Shown: positions 10,307 to 19,775 of the stretch, in pieces
How the letters are laid out: each line of letters starts with the position of its first letter
Position numbering within the stretch: position 1 is the stretch's first letter
Assembly (NCBI RefSeq): GCF_019049245.1
Contig: NZ_JAGMUK010000005.1
Span: forward strand, 145,209-209,208
DNA: 64,000 nt
Source: Streptomyces sp. AC555_RSS877
GTDB lineage: Bacteria > Actinomycetota > Actinomycetes > Streptomycetales > Streptomycetaceae
Direction of reading: 5' to 3'
Made by a program: the position numbers and the translations under genes
The notes under the pieces: generated by a model
Seen by the model: only the letters and a program-made list of their open reading frames with translations
What the model was told of the DNA's origin: nothing
Database searches by the model: none

Positions 10307-10984
10307 CTACTGCTCGGCCAGCGCCCGCAGTCTGCTCAGGGCCCGGTGCTGGGCCACCCGGACCGCTCCGGGTGACATTCCCAACATCTGGCCGGTCTCC
10401 TCGGCCGTGAGGCCCACCGCGATGCGCAGCAGCAACAGCTCCCGCTGGTTCTCGGGCAGGTTGGCCATGAGCTTCTTGGCCCATTCGGCGTCGCTGCTGA
10501 GCAGCGCCCGCTCCTCGGGGCCGAGCGAGTCGTCGGGCCGCTCGGGCATCTCGTCCGAGGGGACGGCCGTCGAACCGGGGTGACGCATCGCCGCCCGTTG
10601 CAGGTCGGCGACCTTGTGCGCGGCGATGGCGAAGACGAACGCCTCGAAGGGGCGACCGGTGTCCTTGTAGCGAGGCAGGGCGAGGAGGACCGCTACGCAG
10701 ACCTCCTGGGCCAGGTCCTCGACGAAGTGCCGGGCGTCGCCGGGAAGGCGGGACAGACGGGTGCGGCAGTAGCGCAGGGCCAGGGGGTGGACATGGGCGA
10801 GCAGGTCGTGTGTGGCCTGCTCGTCCCCGTCGACGGCGCGATGCACGAGCCCGCCGATCGCCCCGTGGGCAGTGCCCGCCTCGTCGTCGCGCATCGGTCC
10901 ATGGTGCCTTGAGGGCATCCGATGCGTGGCATCGCCCTGGTCGTTGTGCACCGAAGCGTTATGAGCAGGTGCGCCGGAACTCAT
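10307..10984 (-). CDS. shbA: ECF-type RNA polymerase sigma factor (ShbA/SigD-like)
   Basis: Alternative sigma factor. Region 2 is recognisable in the segment [15 protein letters not shown] and the following ALPRY; region 4 lies near the C-terminus with [17 protein letters not shown] and [17 protein letters not shown]. The protein ends in ALAEQ. Its position between guaB and bldM fits the streptomycete sigma factor ShbA (SigD in mycobacteria), which in Streptomyces directs transcription of the principal sigma gene hrdB. That role is established for the family, not visible here. Start choice: the ATG at 10984 follows GGGGAGGG at good spacing (225 residues). An ATG at 10894 would give a 195-residue protein starting at MRDDEAG, closer to typical ECF length and to the onset of the conserved domain; the ATG at 11035 is less likely. 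Confidence 0.87.
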   Translation of the reverse strand: MSSGAPAHNASVHNDQGDATHRMPSRHHGPMRDDEAGTAHGAIGGLVHRAVDGDEQATHDLLAHVHPLALRYCRTRLSRLPGDARHFVEDLAQEVCVAVLLALPRYKDTGRPFEAFVFAIAAHKVADLQRAAMRHPGSTAVPSDEMPERPDDSLGPEERALLSSDAEWAKKLMANLPENQRELLLLRIAVGLTAEETGQMLGMSPGAVRVAQHRALSRLRALAEQ

Positions 10985-11160
10985 CCCTTGCGCCCTCCCC
11001 TCCCGCTCGATCGACTCGTCCCCGAGGAACTCCACACCTCAAGGATGCGGCATCCGCGGCGAAACGAGCAGCGGGCACCCGGTGGACCCCGTCGCCACCC
11101 CCGCCCGCCATGCGGCAGGCGGGGATTTCCGTACCCCCGCTACGACACACCCAGCCCTGC

Positions 11161-11772
11161 TCAGCGCACCAGGCCCCAGCGGAAACCGAGCGCCACTGCG
11201 TGCGCGCGGTCCGAGGCGCCGAGTTTCTTGAACAGCCGCCGGGCGTGCGTCTTGACGGTGTCCTCGGAGAGGAACAGTTCGCGGCCGATCTCGGCGTTCG
11301 AGCGGCCGTGGCTCATGCCTTCGAGGACCTGGATCTCGCGCGCGGTGAGCGTCGGCGCGGCGCCCATCTCGGCGGAGCGCAGCCGGCGCGGGGCCAGCCG
11401 CCAGGTCGGGTCGGCGAGGGCCTGCGTGACGGTGGCGCGCAGTTCGGCGCGGGAGGCGTCCTTGTGCAGATAGCCACGGGCACCGGCGGCGACCGCGAGC
11501 GCCACGCCGTCGAGGTCCTCGGCGACGGTGAGCATGATGATGCGCGCACCGGGGTCGGCGGACAGCAGCCGCCGGACGGTCTCGACGCCGCCCAGACCGG
11601 GCATGCGTACGTCCATCAGAATCAGGTCCGAGCGGTCGGCACCCCAGCGGCGGAGGACTTCCTCGCCGTTGGCCGCCGTCGTCACGCGCTCGACACCGGG
11701 CACGGTCGCGACCGCGCGGCGGAGCGCCTCTCGGGCAAGCGGGGAGTCGTCGCAGACGAGGACGGATGTCAT
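11161..11772 (-). CDS. bldM: Developmental response regulator BldM
   Basis: 203-residue regulator of the FixJ/NarL type needed for aerial growth and sporulation in Streptomyces. The receiver domain (residues 1-120) has the acidic pair Asp8-Asp9, the phosphoacceptor-position Asp54 (LILMDVRMPG) and the lysine in YLHKDAS; the C-terminal LuxR-type helix-turn-helix runs LTAREIQVLEGMSHGRS to EDTVKTHARRLFKKLGA. The ATG at 11772 has GGAGGAC six to ten bases upstream. An in-frame ATG eight codons earlier lacks such a site. No sensor kinase is adjacent, so it is an orphan regulator; published work describes it as acting without phosphorylation, alone or as a heterodimer with WhiI. It is divergent from whiD. 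Confidence 0.96.
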   Translation of the reverse strand: MTSVLVCDDSPLAREALRRAVATVPGVERVTTAANGEEVLRRWGADRSDLILMDVRMPGLGGVETVRRLLSADPGARIIMLTVAEDLDGVALAVAAGARGYLHKDASRAELRATVTQALADPTWRLAPRRLRSAEMGAAPTLTAREIQVLEGMSHGRSNAEIGRELFLSEDTVKTHARRLFKKLGASDRAHAVALGFRWGLVR

Positions 11773-12153
11773 GACCGTCCTCCGCAGCTGATGCACGTCA
11801 CCTTGAGCCTCCAGGCTGGTACGAAATCGTCACCTGTGCGGTCGACCGTCTCGGACGCCTGCCCGAGCCCTTGTTGTTTCAACCGCCTCCGCACTCTCAA
11901 CGACGGTCACTCGAAAGAGTTACGGGGCCTTGTGCCATCTTCGGCACTCTACGTGAGGGCGCGGACACGGTGCAGACATGCGCGGTGGACCCACAACGTT
12001 TCATCACAACCCATGCCCCATTTAGACCCTTTTCTTCCCATTTCTTAGTGTCTGAGGCTAGATTCGCAATGAGTCATATTTTCATCTCCTTAGATCGTAG
12101 ATGTACGGTCGTGGACACCGTATCCGCCCAGAACGGCTACAAGGGGTCACGCA
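11773..12153. promoter_or_regulatory. bldM-whiD divergent regulatory region
   Basis: 381 bp with no plausible gene. The half nearer whiD (about 11990-12120) is unusually A/T-rich for this chromosome, with short T and AT runs, consistent with developmentally controlled promoters. I looked for a BldD-type AGTGA...TCACC pair and found only an isolated TCACC near 11829, so I do not call one. Confidence 0.6.
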
Positions 12154-12477
12154 ATGGCAGATTTCTCCCGCCTTCCCGGACCGAACGCTGACCTGTGGGA
12201 CTGGCAGCTCCTGGCCGCCTGTCGAGGGGTGGACAGCTCGCTCTTCTTCCATCCGGAGGGTGAGCGCGGTGCGGCCCGGAGTGCTCGCGAGAACTCGGCC
12301 AAGGAGGTCTGCATGAGGTGCCCGGTGCGCGCACAGTGCGCGGCGCACGCGCTGGCGGTGAGAGAGCCGTACGGCGTCTGGGGCGGGCTGACCGAGGACG
12401 AGCGCGAGGAGCTCATGGGGCGGGCGCGCCACCGGCTGGTGTCCGCGTCGGCCGGGGACGGCCCTTCGAGCAACTGA
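12154..12477 (+). CDS. whiD: WhiB-like iron-sulfur sporulation protein WhiD
   Basis: 107-residue Wbl protein that binds a [4Fe-4S] cluster and is required for late sporulation in Streptomyces. The four ligand cysteines are at 23, 53, 56 and 62 (C...CMRCPVRAQC), the spacing known for WhiD. The G(V/I)WGG turn follows as YGVWGGLTEDERE and the C-terminal basic segment as GRARHRLV. AAGGGG lies eight bases before the ATG. Wbl proteins act by binding region 4 of the principal sigma factor. The gene is divergent from bldM, so two developmental genes share one intergenic region, and it is followed by an intrinsic terminator. Confidence 0.96.
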   Translation: MADFSRLPGPNADLWDWQLLAACRGVDSSLFFHPEGERGAARSARENSAKEVCMRCPVRAQCAAHALAVREPYGVWGGLTEDEREELMGRARHRLVSASAGDGPSSN

Positions 12478-12520
12478 ACAACCGAACGACCGCACAACTG
12501 AAGGAACGTTTCTGCGGGAT

Positions 12521-12549
12521 GGGCACGCGCACGCGTGCCCCTAATTTTT
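12521..12549 (+). terminator. Intrinsic terminator after whiD
   Basis: Perfect 9-bp stem (12521-12529 with 12532-12540) followed on the + strand by CTAATTTTT, the clearest stem-plus-U-tract terminator in this window. It separates whiD from the convergent lysR-type gene. Confidence 0.9.
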
Positions 12550-12587
12550 GCTCCGGGTGCACCGGGTGCACGTTCTCGGAGCGCGCG

Positions 12588-13496
12588 TCAGCGTTTCGCG
12601 GCGCGCGTCAGCTGGTCCAGGGTCGCCGCCACCGCCGGCACCTGAGCCAGGTCGGGCAGCGTGAGCGCGACGATCTCCCGCCGGACCGCCGGTTCCAGCG
12701 TCACCGTGCGAGCGCCCCGTGGCCGTACGGACTCGACGGCGAGCTGCGGCAGCACGGCGACGCCGAGTCCCGCGCCCACCAGGCCGACGACCGCCGGATA
12801 GTCGTCGGTCGCGAAGTCGATGCGGGGCGTGAAGCCGGCGCTCTCGCACACCTCGACGAGCTGACCGCGGCAGCGCGGGCAGCCCGCGATCCACGGCTCC
12901 CCGGCGAGCTCGCCGATGGAGACCGACTCCGCGCGCGCGAGCCGGTGCCTCTCGGGTACGAGAGCGACCAGCCGGTCGGTCAGCAGGGGGCGTACGACGA
13001 GGTCGTCCCACTCCTCGGCGCCCGCCGCCCCCTCGTACCGGAAGGCGAGCGCCAGGTCGCAGTCGCCCTCGCGCAACAGGGCGACGGACTGCGGCGGTTC
13101 GGCCTCCTCCAGGAAGACCCGGGTGCCGGGGTGTTCGGCGCGCAGGGCCGCGAGGGCCGTCGGTACGAGGGTGGAGCTGCCGCTGGGGAAGGAGACCAGC
13201 CGGACCCGTCCGGCGCGCAGGCCCGCGATGGCGGCGACCTCCTCCTCGGCCGCGGTGAGCCCGGCGAGGATCCCGGCGGCGTGCCGCACCAGCGCCTCGC
13301 CGGCCTGGGTCAGCCGCATCTCGCGGCCGCTGCGGATGAGCAGGGGCGTGCCGACGGACGCCTCCAGTGCCTTCATCTGCTGGCTGACGGCGGGCTGGGT
13401 ACAGCCCAGTTCGCGCCCCGCCGCCGAGAAGGAGCCGGTGGTGGCGACGGCGCGCAGCACGCGGAGATGACGGGCCTCGATCACGGAGTCGAGCAT
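12588..13496 (-). CDS. LysR-family transcriptional regulator
   Basis: 302 residues with an N-terminal winged helix-turn-helix (about residues 8-67, including TTGSFSAAGRELGCTQPAVS) and the periplasmic-binding-type effector domain to the C-terminus. LysR proteins bind DNA as tetramers and answer a small co-inducer; the ligand here is unknown. It is transcribed divergently from the MOSC-domain gene with only 68 bp between the two starts, the classic arrangement for a LysR regulator and its target, so the MOSC protein is a reasonable candidate target. The ATG at 13496 has CCAAGG about eight bases upstream. Confidence 0.9.
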   Translation of the reverse strand: MLDSVIEARHLRVLRAVATTGSFSAAGRELGCTQPAVSQQMKALEASVGTPLLIRSGREMRLTQAGEALVRHAAGILAGLTAAEEEVAAIAGLRAGRVRLVSFPSGSSTLVPTALAALRAEHPGTRVFLEEAEPPQSVALLREGDCDLALAFRYEGAAGAEEWDDLVVRPLLTDRLVALVPERHRLARAESVSIGELAGEPWIAGCPRCRGQLVEVCESAGFTPRIDFATDDYPAVVGLVGAGLGVAVLPQLAVESVRPRGARTVTLEPAVRREIVALTLPDLAQVPAVAATLDQLTRAAKR

Positions 13497-13552
13497 AAGC
13501 GGGCCTTGGGGGCGATGCCGAATAATGCGTCGCCGCTTTGCCGCCCGCGCCG

Positions 13553-13558
13553 TACCGT
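13553..13558 (+). promoter_or_regulatory. -10 element for a leaderless transcript (MOSC gene)
   Basis: TACCGT ends seven bases before the ATG at 13565 and no Shine-Dalgarno sequence is present, so transcription probably begins at the start codon. Confidence 0.45.
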
Positions 13559-13564
13559 GCCGCC

Positions 13565-14233
13565 ATGAGGCTTCTTTCTGTGAACCTGGGCCGTCCGAAG
13601 GCCGTGCCGTACACGGACAACCCGGAAGGCTTCACCGGCATCGACAAACAGCCGGTGCGGGAGCCGGTGCGGGTGTCGGCGCCCGGCCCCAAGGGCATCG
13701 GCGGCAGCGGGCTCGCCGGGGACGCGGTGTGCAAGCGGCAGCACCACGGCGGCGACGACCAGGCGGTGTACGCGGTGGCGCGCGAGGACCTCGACGACTG
13801 GGAGCGTGAGCTGGGACGGGCACTGCCCCACGGCTCCTTCGGCGAGAACCTCACCACTGAGGGCATCGACGTCTCCGGCGCGCTGATCGGCGAGCGCTGG
13901 CGGGTCGGGTCCGAGGTGGTGCTGGAAGTCAGCAGCGGGCGGATCCCGTGCGTCACCTTCCAGGGCCATATGGGTGAGGAGCGGTGGGTGAAGCGGTTCA
14001 CGCAGAAGGGAGCGCCGGGTGCGTATCTGCGGGTGATACAACCGGGCGAGATCCGTGCCGGGGACCCCGTCGAGATCGTCCACCGCCCCGACCACGACGT
14101 GACCGTGGCCCTGGTGTTCCGGGCGACCACGACCGAGCGGCACCTGCAGCCGCGGCTGCTGGTGGCGGGAGAGGCGCTGCACCCGGAGATACGGGCCTGG
14201 GCGCGGGAGTACGCGGCGAAGAACGGAACCTGA
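13565..14233 (+). CDS. MOSC domain-containing protein (YiiM-like)
   Basis: 222-residue protein of the MOSC family, related to the sulfur-carrier domain at the end of molybdenum-cofactor sulfurases. The conserved core is visible: GDAVCKRQHHGGDDQAVY, FGENLTTEG (the GENL motif), IGERW and GRIPCVTF with the candidate persulfide Cys. The C-terminal 50 residues resemble the short helical tail of YiiM. YiiM-like proteins are linked to detoxification of N-hydroxylated compounds; the substrate here is not known. The ATG at 13565 opens the conserved sequence; an earlier ATG at 13538 would read through the likely promoter. It is divergent from a LysR regulator. Confidence 0.88.
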   Translation: MRLLSVNLGRPKAVPYTDNPEGFTGIDKQPVREPVRVSAPGPKGIGGSGLAGDAVCKRQHHGGDDQAVYAVAREDLDDWERELGRALPHGSFGENLTTEGIDVSGALIGERWRVGSEVVLEVSSGRIPCVTFQGHMGEERWVKRFTQKGAPGAYLRVIQPGEIRAGDPVEIVHRPDHDVTVALVFRATTTERHLQPRLLVAGEALHPEIRAWAREYAAKNGT

Positions 14234-14318
14234 CGAGCGTTCACGGGCCCGCCCCTCGCCACGTCTTCACGCAGCGGGAGCCCCTGTGCTGAGAGCGGAC
14301 GCGCACAGTCCGGGTCAT

Positions 14319-14324
14319 TAACCT
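14319..14324 (+). promoter_or_regulatory. -10 element for a leaderless transcript (SDR gene)
   Basis: TAACCT ends seven bases before the ATG at 14331, again with no ribosome-binding site between them. Confidence 0.45.
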
Positions 14325-14330
14325 TGCGCC

Positions 14331-15104
14331 ATGACAACGGCTCTCATCACGGGTTCCACCGCGGGCATCGGCGCCGCCTTCGCGCGACGGCTGGCGGCGG
14401 ACGGGCACAACCTCGTCCTCGTCGCCCGCGACACCAAGCGGCTGCGGGAACAGGCGACCGAACTGCACGACCGGCACGGCATCGAGGCGAAGGTCCTCAC
14501 CGCCGACCTGGCGACCGACGACGGCATCGAAGCGGTCGCCGCCCGGCTGGCCGACCGCAAGAACCCCGTCGACCTGCTGATCAACAACGCGGGCTTCGGC
14601 AACAAGGGCCGCTATCTCGACGTGTCCATGGCCGACGAGCTGATGATGCTCAAGGTGCACTGCGAGGCGGTCCTGCGGCTGACGTCGGCGGCGACGGAGG
14701 CGATGCGGGAGCGGGGCCGCGGGGGCGTCGTCAACGTCGCGTCGGTGGCGGCCTTCCTGCCGCGCGGGACGTACGGCGCGTCCAAGGCGTGGGTCGTGCA
14801 GTTCACGCAGGGGGCGGCGAAGGACCTGGCGGGGAGCGGGGTCCGGCTGATGGCGCTGTGCCCGGGCTTCGTCCGTACGGAGTTCCACCAGCGGGCCGGG
14901 ATGGGAACGGACAACATCCCGGGGTGGATGTGGCTCGACGCGGACAAGCTGGTCGCGGCGGCGCTGGGGGACCTGGCGCGCGGGAGGACCGTGTCGATTC
15001 CGGATCCCCGGTACAAGGTGATGATGGGGGTGGTGAAGGTGATGCCTCGGGGGGTGCTGGGTGGGATCAGCTCGCGGACCGGGCGGAAGTACGGGCCGCA
15101 GTAG
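14331..15104 (+). CDS. Short-chain dehydrogenase/reductase
   Basis: 257-residue classical SDR: coenzyme motif TGSTAGIG at residues 7-14, the NNAG motif in LLINNAGFGN, the catalytic Ser in VNVASVAAF and the Tyr-x-x-x-Lys pair in TYGASKAW. An Arg in the loop after the second strand (VARDTKRL) suggests NADP(H). The substrate is unknown; the overall pattern resembles the DltE/YqjQ-type SDRs common in actinobacteria. The C-terminal segment with LGGISSRTGRKYGPQ is typical of this subgroup. It lies 97 bp after the MOSC gene and may be expressed independently. Confidence 0.9.
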   Translation: MTTALITGSTAGIGAAFARRLAADGHNLVLVARDTKRLREQATELHDRHGIEAKVLTADLATDDGIEAVAARLADRKNPVDLLINNAGFGNKGRYLDVSMADELMMLKVHCEAVLRLTSAATEAMRERGRGGVVNVASVAAFLPRGTYGASKAWVVQFTQGAAKDLAGSGVRLMALCPGFVRTEFHQRAGMGTDNIPGWMWLDADKLVAAALGDLARGRTVSIPDPRYKVMMGVVKVMPRGVLGGISSRTGRKYGPQ

Positions 15105-15187
15105 GCACTGCACGATCACCACGGCGGGCCGTCTTCATGGCGAGCGCCTCCCGACCACGAGCGGCACCGCACAGGGCAGGGACCACA

Positions 15188-15210
15188 CCACCGCTGTGCG
15201 GCTGCGGTGG
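15188..15210. terminator. Possible terminator after the SDR gene
   Basis: 7-bp stem CCACCGC/GCGGTGG with a nine-base loop, between the SDR stop and the NTPase relic. Confidence 0.35.
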
Positions 15211-15215
15211 CGGGT

Positions 15216-15329
15216 TCAGTCGGCCAGTTCCCGCTCGTGGCCGACCAGTTCGGGCGGGGCGATCCTGCGGACCTGTTCCCAGTAGGCCGAGCGCACCTGC
15301 GGGGCTGTTTCCCCCACCAGCTCATGGCG
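15216..15329 (-). pseudogene. Relic of a Streptomyces NTPase gene
   Basis: On the minus strand this stretch reads, after an in-frame stop at 15330-15332, a run containing GETAPQVRSAYWEQVRRIAP followed by PELVGHERELAD and a TGA. That is the junction that opens the NTPase domain in a widespread Streptomyces family of large NTPase/TPR proteins, where the sequence normally continues ELAELAxFC into the P-loop region. Here it stops after about 37 codons, with nothing recognisable downstream. I read it as a decayed fragment left by deletion. It could also be a very short expressed peptide from the GTG at 15317, which I think unlikely. The identification rests on memory of the family motif. Confidence 0.55.
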
Positions 15330-15419
15330 TCATGATGCCAAACCGGCAGGAGGCGCCGAGGGGTCCTGGTGGGAGAATGGTGTTGTTCAGCCGGACCCAG
15401 GGGGGCCGGAGGCGGTGTC

Positions 15420-16115
15420 ATGACGTTTGTACAGCTCATCGACTGCAGGACCAGCCGGTTCGAGGAGATGAATCGGCTGATGGACGCCTGGGTCGAGCAG
15501 ACCCGGGGGAAGCGGACCGCGACGCACGCGGTGGTGGGGAAGGACCTGTCGGACGCGTCGCACTTCGTGGAGATCGTGGAGTTTCCGTCGTACGAAGAAG
15601 CGATGCGGAACTCGAATCTCCCCGAGACCGAGCGGGTCTTCCGCGAGCTGGTCGCCCTGTGCGACGGGATGCCGACCTTCACCGACCTGGACGTGGTGCG
15701 CGACGAGCAGCTCAACCGCGGGGTCGCGCGGGAGTTCTTCGTGGATGCCGGGCGGGGCGAGGCTGAGGGCATGTTCGAGCGGTTCACGGACGACTACGTG
15801 GATCATGATCCCGCCAATCCGCAGGACCTGGGCCTGCGCGGGGCGCGCGAGGAGTACGCCGGCTGGCGGCGGTCCTTCGACTTCTCGTTCCGGGTGGACG
15901 ACCAGGTCGCCGAGGGGGACCGGGTGTGCACGCGGTGGACCTGGACGGGGCGCCACAAGGGCGAGTTCCTGGGGATCGCGGCCACCGGGCAGGAGGTCGC
16001 CATGACGGGGACGACCTGGCACCGGTTCCGGGACGGAATGATCTGCGAGGGCTGGTGGCAGTACGACCGTGCGGGTCTGCTGGAGCAGTTGGGGGCGGTC
16101 ACTCAGACCCCGTGA
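15420..16115 (+). CDS. Two-domain protein with C-terminal SnoaL-like fold
   Basis: 231 residues. The C-terminal half (about residues 105-225) matches SnoaL-like/ester-cyclase proteins: FTDDYVDHDPANP, GLRGAREEYAGWR, VDDQVAEGDRVCTRWTWTG and GMICEGWWQYD, a pattern of small alpha+beta barrels that bind hydrophobic ligands. The N-terminal 100 residues look like a ferredoxin-like dimeric barrel (antibiotic-monooxygenase type), with HFVEIVEFPSYEEAM. The function is unknown; a stress or aromatic-compound role is only a guess. GGAGGC lies ahead of the ATG at 15420; the frame is open upstream but lacks a better start. It ends next to a strong hairpin. Confidence 0.75.
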   Translation: MTFVQLIDCRTSRFEEMNRLMDAWVEQTRGKRTATHAVVGKDLSDASHFVEIVEFPSYEEAMRNSNLPETERVFRELVALCDGMPTFTDLDVVRDEQLNRGVAREFFVDAGRGEAEGMFERFTDDYVDHDPANPQDLGLRGAREEYAGWRRSFDFSFRVDDQVAEGDRVCTRWTWTGRHKGEFLGIAATGQEVAMTGTTWHRFRDGMICEGWWQYDRAGLLEQLGAVTQTP

Positions 16116-16129
16116 CCCGCGAAGGGGAA

Positions 16130-16159
16130 AACCCCCGCTCCCTTCGGGGAGTGGGGGTT
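16130..16159. terminator. Terminator hairpin (TTCG tetraloop)
   Basis: 13-bp stem (16130-16142 with 16147-16159, one G-T pair) capped by a stable TTCG loop, between convergent genes ending at 16115 and 16199. Confidence 0.85.
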
Positions 16160-16198
16160 CCGTCTGCCGCCTCATCTCGCCCCGCCCTGATACATGGA

Positions 16199-16519
16199 TC
16201 AGATCTCCGGTTCGAGCACCGTCAGCCGCAGCAACGCAGCGACTGCGGGCACCGTGGGGACGGCGTACCACCACCGGTGCAGCCACTGTGCCCTGACGAA
16301 CATCCACGTCAGCAGGGTCAATACGAGCGAGAGGGCCAAGCCGATACCGGCCGCGACGCCGGAATTGGTGACGGCTTGCCGGTCCCACGGGCCGTCCGGC
16401 TCGACCATGTAGGACGTGAGCACGACATAGCCCGTCACCAGAGCTCCAAGAGCGACCACTACTGCGCACACGGCGGCGGCGATCCAGCTGGAGGATCTCA
16501 CCCTCCGGCCCTCGCGCAC
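16199..16519 (-). CDS. Small integral membrane protein
   Basis: About 106 residues with three hydrophobic segments: residues 10-33 (SSSWIAAAVCAVVVALGALV), about 50-72 and about 80-98, with tryptophans at the membrane edges (HRWWYAVPTVP). No motif I recognise. The start is uncertain: the GTG at 16519 is taken as the first in-frame start codon of the coding-like stretch; another GTG at 16501 is preceded immediately by GGAGG, too close for normal initiation. An AGGAGG at about 16551 has no start codon at a proper distance. Confidence that the gene is real comes from membrane-protein composition and from being bracketed by terminators. Confidence 0.55.
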   Translation of the reverse strand: MREGRRVRSSSWIAAAVCAVVVALGALVTGYVVLTSYMVEPDGPWDRQAVTNSGVAAGIGLALSLVLTLLTWMFVRAQWLHRWWYAVPTVPAVAALLRLTVLEPEI

Positions 16520-16572
16520 GTCCGCCGTCGGGCTGGAACTCGTTTGAGCGCCTCCTAGGCCCCGCACACACG

Positions 16573-16609
16573 CCGAGGCCCGGCATCCTCGCGGGGTGCC
16601 GGGCCTCGG
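16573..16609 (-). terminator. Terminator hairpin after groEL
   Basis: Perfect 13-bp stem (16573-16585 with 16597-16609) starting 15 bases after the groEL stop codon; ends the groES-groEL operon. Confidence 0.85.
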
Positions 16610-16623
16610 TGGTGTGCCGTGCC

Positions 16624-18273
<1,650 letters not shown>

Positions 18274-18377
18274 CTAGGTGAAATTAGCCGCGCCCCCGGC
18301 GCCCGGCTCATGTGATCGCGGGGGGCCAGGGGCGCAGCTCAAGCAATGTGCTTCGCGGTGAGGCGAAGCGAGGTGAA

Positions 18378-18686
18378 TTACTTCTCGATGATCGCGAGCA
18401 CGTCGCGGGCCGAGAGGACGAGGTATTCCTCGCCGTTGTACTTCACTTCGGTGCCGCCGTACTTGCTGTAGAGCACGATGTCGCCGACGGCGACGTCGAG
18501 CGGAAGACGGTTACCGTCCTCGAAGCGGCCCGGGCCCACGGCCAGGACGACGCCCTCCTGGGGCTTCTCCTTGGCAGTGTCCGGAATGACCAGGCCAGAG
18601 GCGGTGGTCTGCTCGGCGTCGAGCGGCTGGACCACAATGCGGTCCTCGAGCGGCTTGATGGCAACCTTGGAGCTGGTGGTCGTCAC
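18378..18686 (-). CDS. groES: Co-chaperonin GroES
   Basis: 102-residue 10-kDa chaperonin that caps Gro[14 protein letters not shown] opens the beta-barrel, the mobile loop contains [20 protein letters not shown], and the C-terminal strands include [28 protein letters not shown] lies before the ATG at 18686. First gene of the groES-groEL operon, with promoter and CIRCE elements 100-170 bp upstream. Confidence 0.97.
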   Translation of the reverse strand: MTTTSSKVAIKPLEDRIVVQPLDAEQTTASGLVIPDTAKEKPQEGVVLAVGPGRFEDGNRLPLDVAVGDIVLYSKYGGTEVKYNGEEYLVLSARDVLAIIEK

Positions 18687-18784
18687 GATCCGACCTCCCC
18701 CTTCGGAGATCTCACGGGGTTAACTGTCTGAGGTGGCGACCAGGTGGATCCGTCGTCGCGGGTGCCGGACCTGCCCGTCGCTAG

Positions 18785-18811
18785 TTGGCACTCTCCAGGG
18801 GGGAGTGCCAG
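18785..18811. promoter_or_regulatory. CIRCE operator, proximal copy
   Basis: TTGGCACTC-N9-GAGTGCCAG, the HrcA inverted repeat, placed just downstream of the groES -10 box where it would cover the transcription start. Confidence 0.9.
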
Positions 18812-18816
18812 GTCCG

Positions 18817-18846
18817 AGACTATGACTGTGATTAGCACTCGGTCAA
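18817..18846 (-). promoter_or_regulatory. groES-groEL promoter
   Basis: On the minus strand TTGACC (18841-18846) and TAGTCT (18817-18822) are separated by 18 bp, a vegetative-type promoter. The distal CIRCE copy overlaps its -35 box and spacer; the proximal copy follows the -10. Confidence 0.75.
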
Positions 18847-18858
18847 GCGGAGTGCCAA
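18832..18858. promoter_or_regulatory. CIRCE operator, distal copy
   Basis: TTAGCACTC-N9-GAGTGCCAA, one base from the perfect consensus, overlapping the -35 region of the groES promoter. Binding site for the HrcA repressor. Confidence 0.93.
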
Positions 18859-18968
18859 TCCCGTGCGGCGCGGCGGCGAGGTTTGCCCCCGGCGTTCGCC
18901 CTCGGGGCGCCTGCTGCGGATGCCTTCCTCGCGTCGGCCGTGGCCTGCACCGGCACCGGAAAGCCGGC

Positions 18969-19775
18969 CTAGACGTAGTCCTCCAGCCGTCCCACCGTCA
19001 GCCCTCTCCCCTGGATCTCCCCCAGTACTCGGATGGTCCGTTCCGTCAGCGTGTCGTCGGTCGGCTCACCCGAGGGCACCGAGACGATGTCGCCCGGCCG
19101 CAGGCGGCTCGCGCCCTCGGTGAAGGCCAGCTCGCCGTTCGCCGCCGAGGCCCGCCACAGGACGACCGCCGAGAGGCCGCAGTCGGCGGCGGCACGCAGG
19201 GTGGTGGCGTCGTACGTGCCGTAGGGCGGGCGGAAGAGGCGGGGGCGGATACCGAAGCGGGAGCGGAGTTTGTCCTGCTGGCCGCAGATCTCGGCGCGCT
19301 GTCCGGCGTACGGCAGCCCGCGCAGCGCGGGATGGTCGAGGGTGTGGTTCTGGATGCTCGCGCCGACCGACCGGAGGCGGGCGAAGTGGCCGTATCCCGG
19401 CCCGACGACACTGTCCGTGAGGAACATGCTGACCGGGAGCCGCAGTTCACGGACCAGGTCGACGAAGCGCGGGTCCTTCTCGGCGCCGTCGTCGTAGGTG
19501 AGGAAGACGACCCGGTCGGGGGTGCGGACGCGGTCGAGGACGGGCGGGAGGCCCGGGCGCGCGGCGGCGGGCCGGACGGCCGGCTTCGGGGCCGGACGCA
19601 GCGGGGCCGCGAGCCCCCATCGGCGGTACGGCCGCTCGCCCACGCCTTCGGGACCGTACGACCCCGCCCGCTGGGCCGCCTTCTCGCCCGGCCGTTCGGT
19701 GGGGGCGACGGACTGGGCGCAGCCGGTGAGGAGGGTGGCGGCGAGGACGCCGGCCGTCAGCGCCCGCCACTTCAC
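18969..19775 (-). CDS. Polysaccharide deacetylase family lipoprotein, active site incomplete
   Basis: 268 residues: lipoprotein signal with lipobox LLTGC (Cys19), Pro/Ala-rich spacer, then a NodB-type domain. Metal-site and catalytic motifs 1-3 are present: DDG (Asp95-Asp96), HTLDH (His144, His148) and RPPYG (182-186). The last motif, normally a strand ending in a catalytic His (DIVLSHF in the upstream paralogue), reads DIVSVPS, so Pro234 replaces the His. The protein may bind glycan without efficient turnover or use another base. It starts with GTG overlapping the stop of the upstream gene by four bases (GTGA), so the two are translationally coupled paralogues acting outside the membrane. 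Confidence 0.85.
   Translation of the reverse strand: MKWRALTAGVLAATLLTGCAQSVAPTERPGEKAAQRAGSYGPEGVGERPYRRWGLAAPLRPAPKPAVRPAAARPGLPPVLDRVRTPDRVVFLTYDDGAEKDPRFVDLVRELRLPVSMFLTDSVVGPGYGHFARLRSVGASIQNHTLDHPALRGLPYAGQRAEICGQQDKLRSRFGIRPRLFRPPYGTYDATTLRAAADCGLSAVVLWRASAANGELAFTEGASRLRPGDIVSVPSGEPTDDTLTERTIRVLGEIQGRGLTVGRLEDYV

Noticed and set aside
11797..12153. BldD-type operator in the bldM-whiD spacer.
   Set aside because: Only one half-like TCACC was found; no matching AGTGA at a sensible distance.
15330..15787. Minus-strand open frame extending the NTPase relic into the SnoaL-like gene.
   Set aside because: It is in a different frame from the relic and mirrors the real + strand gene.
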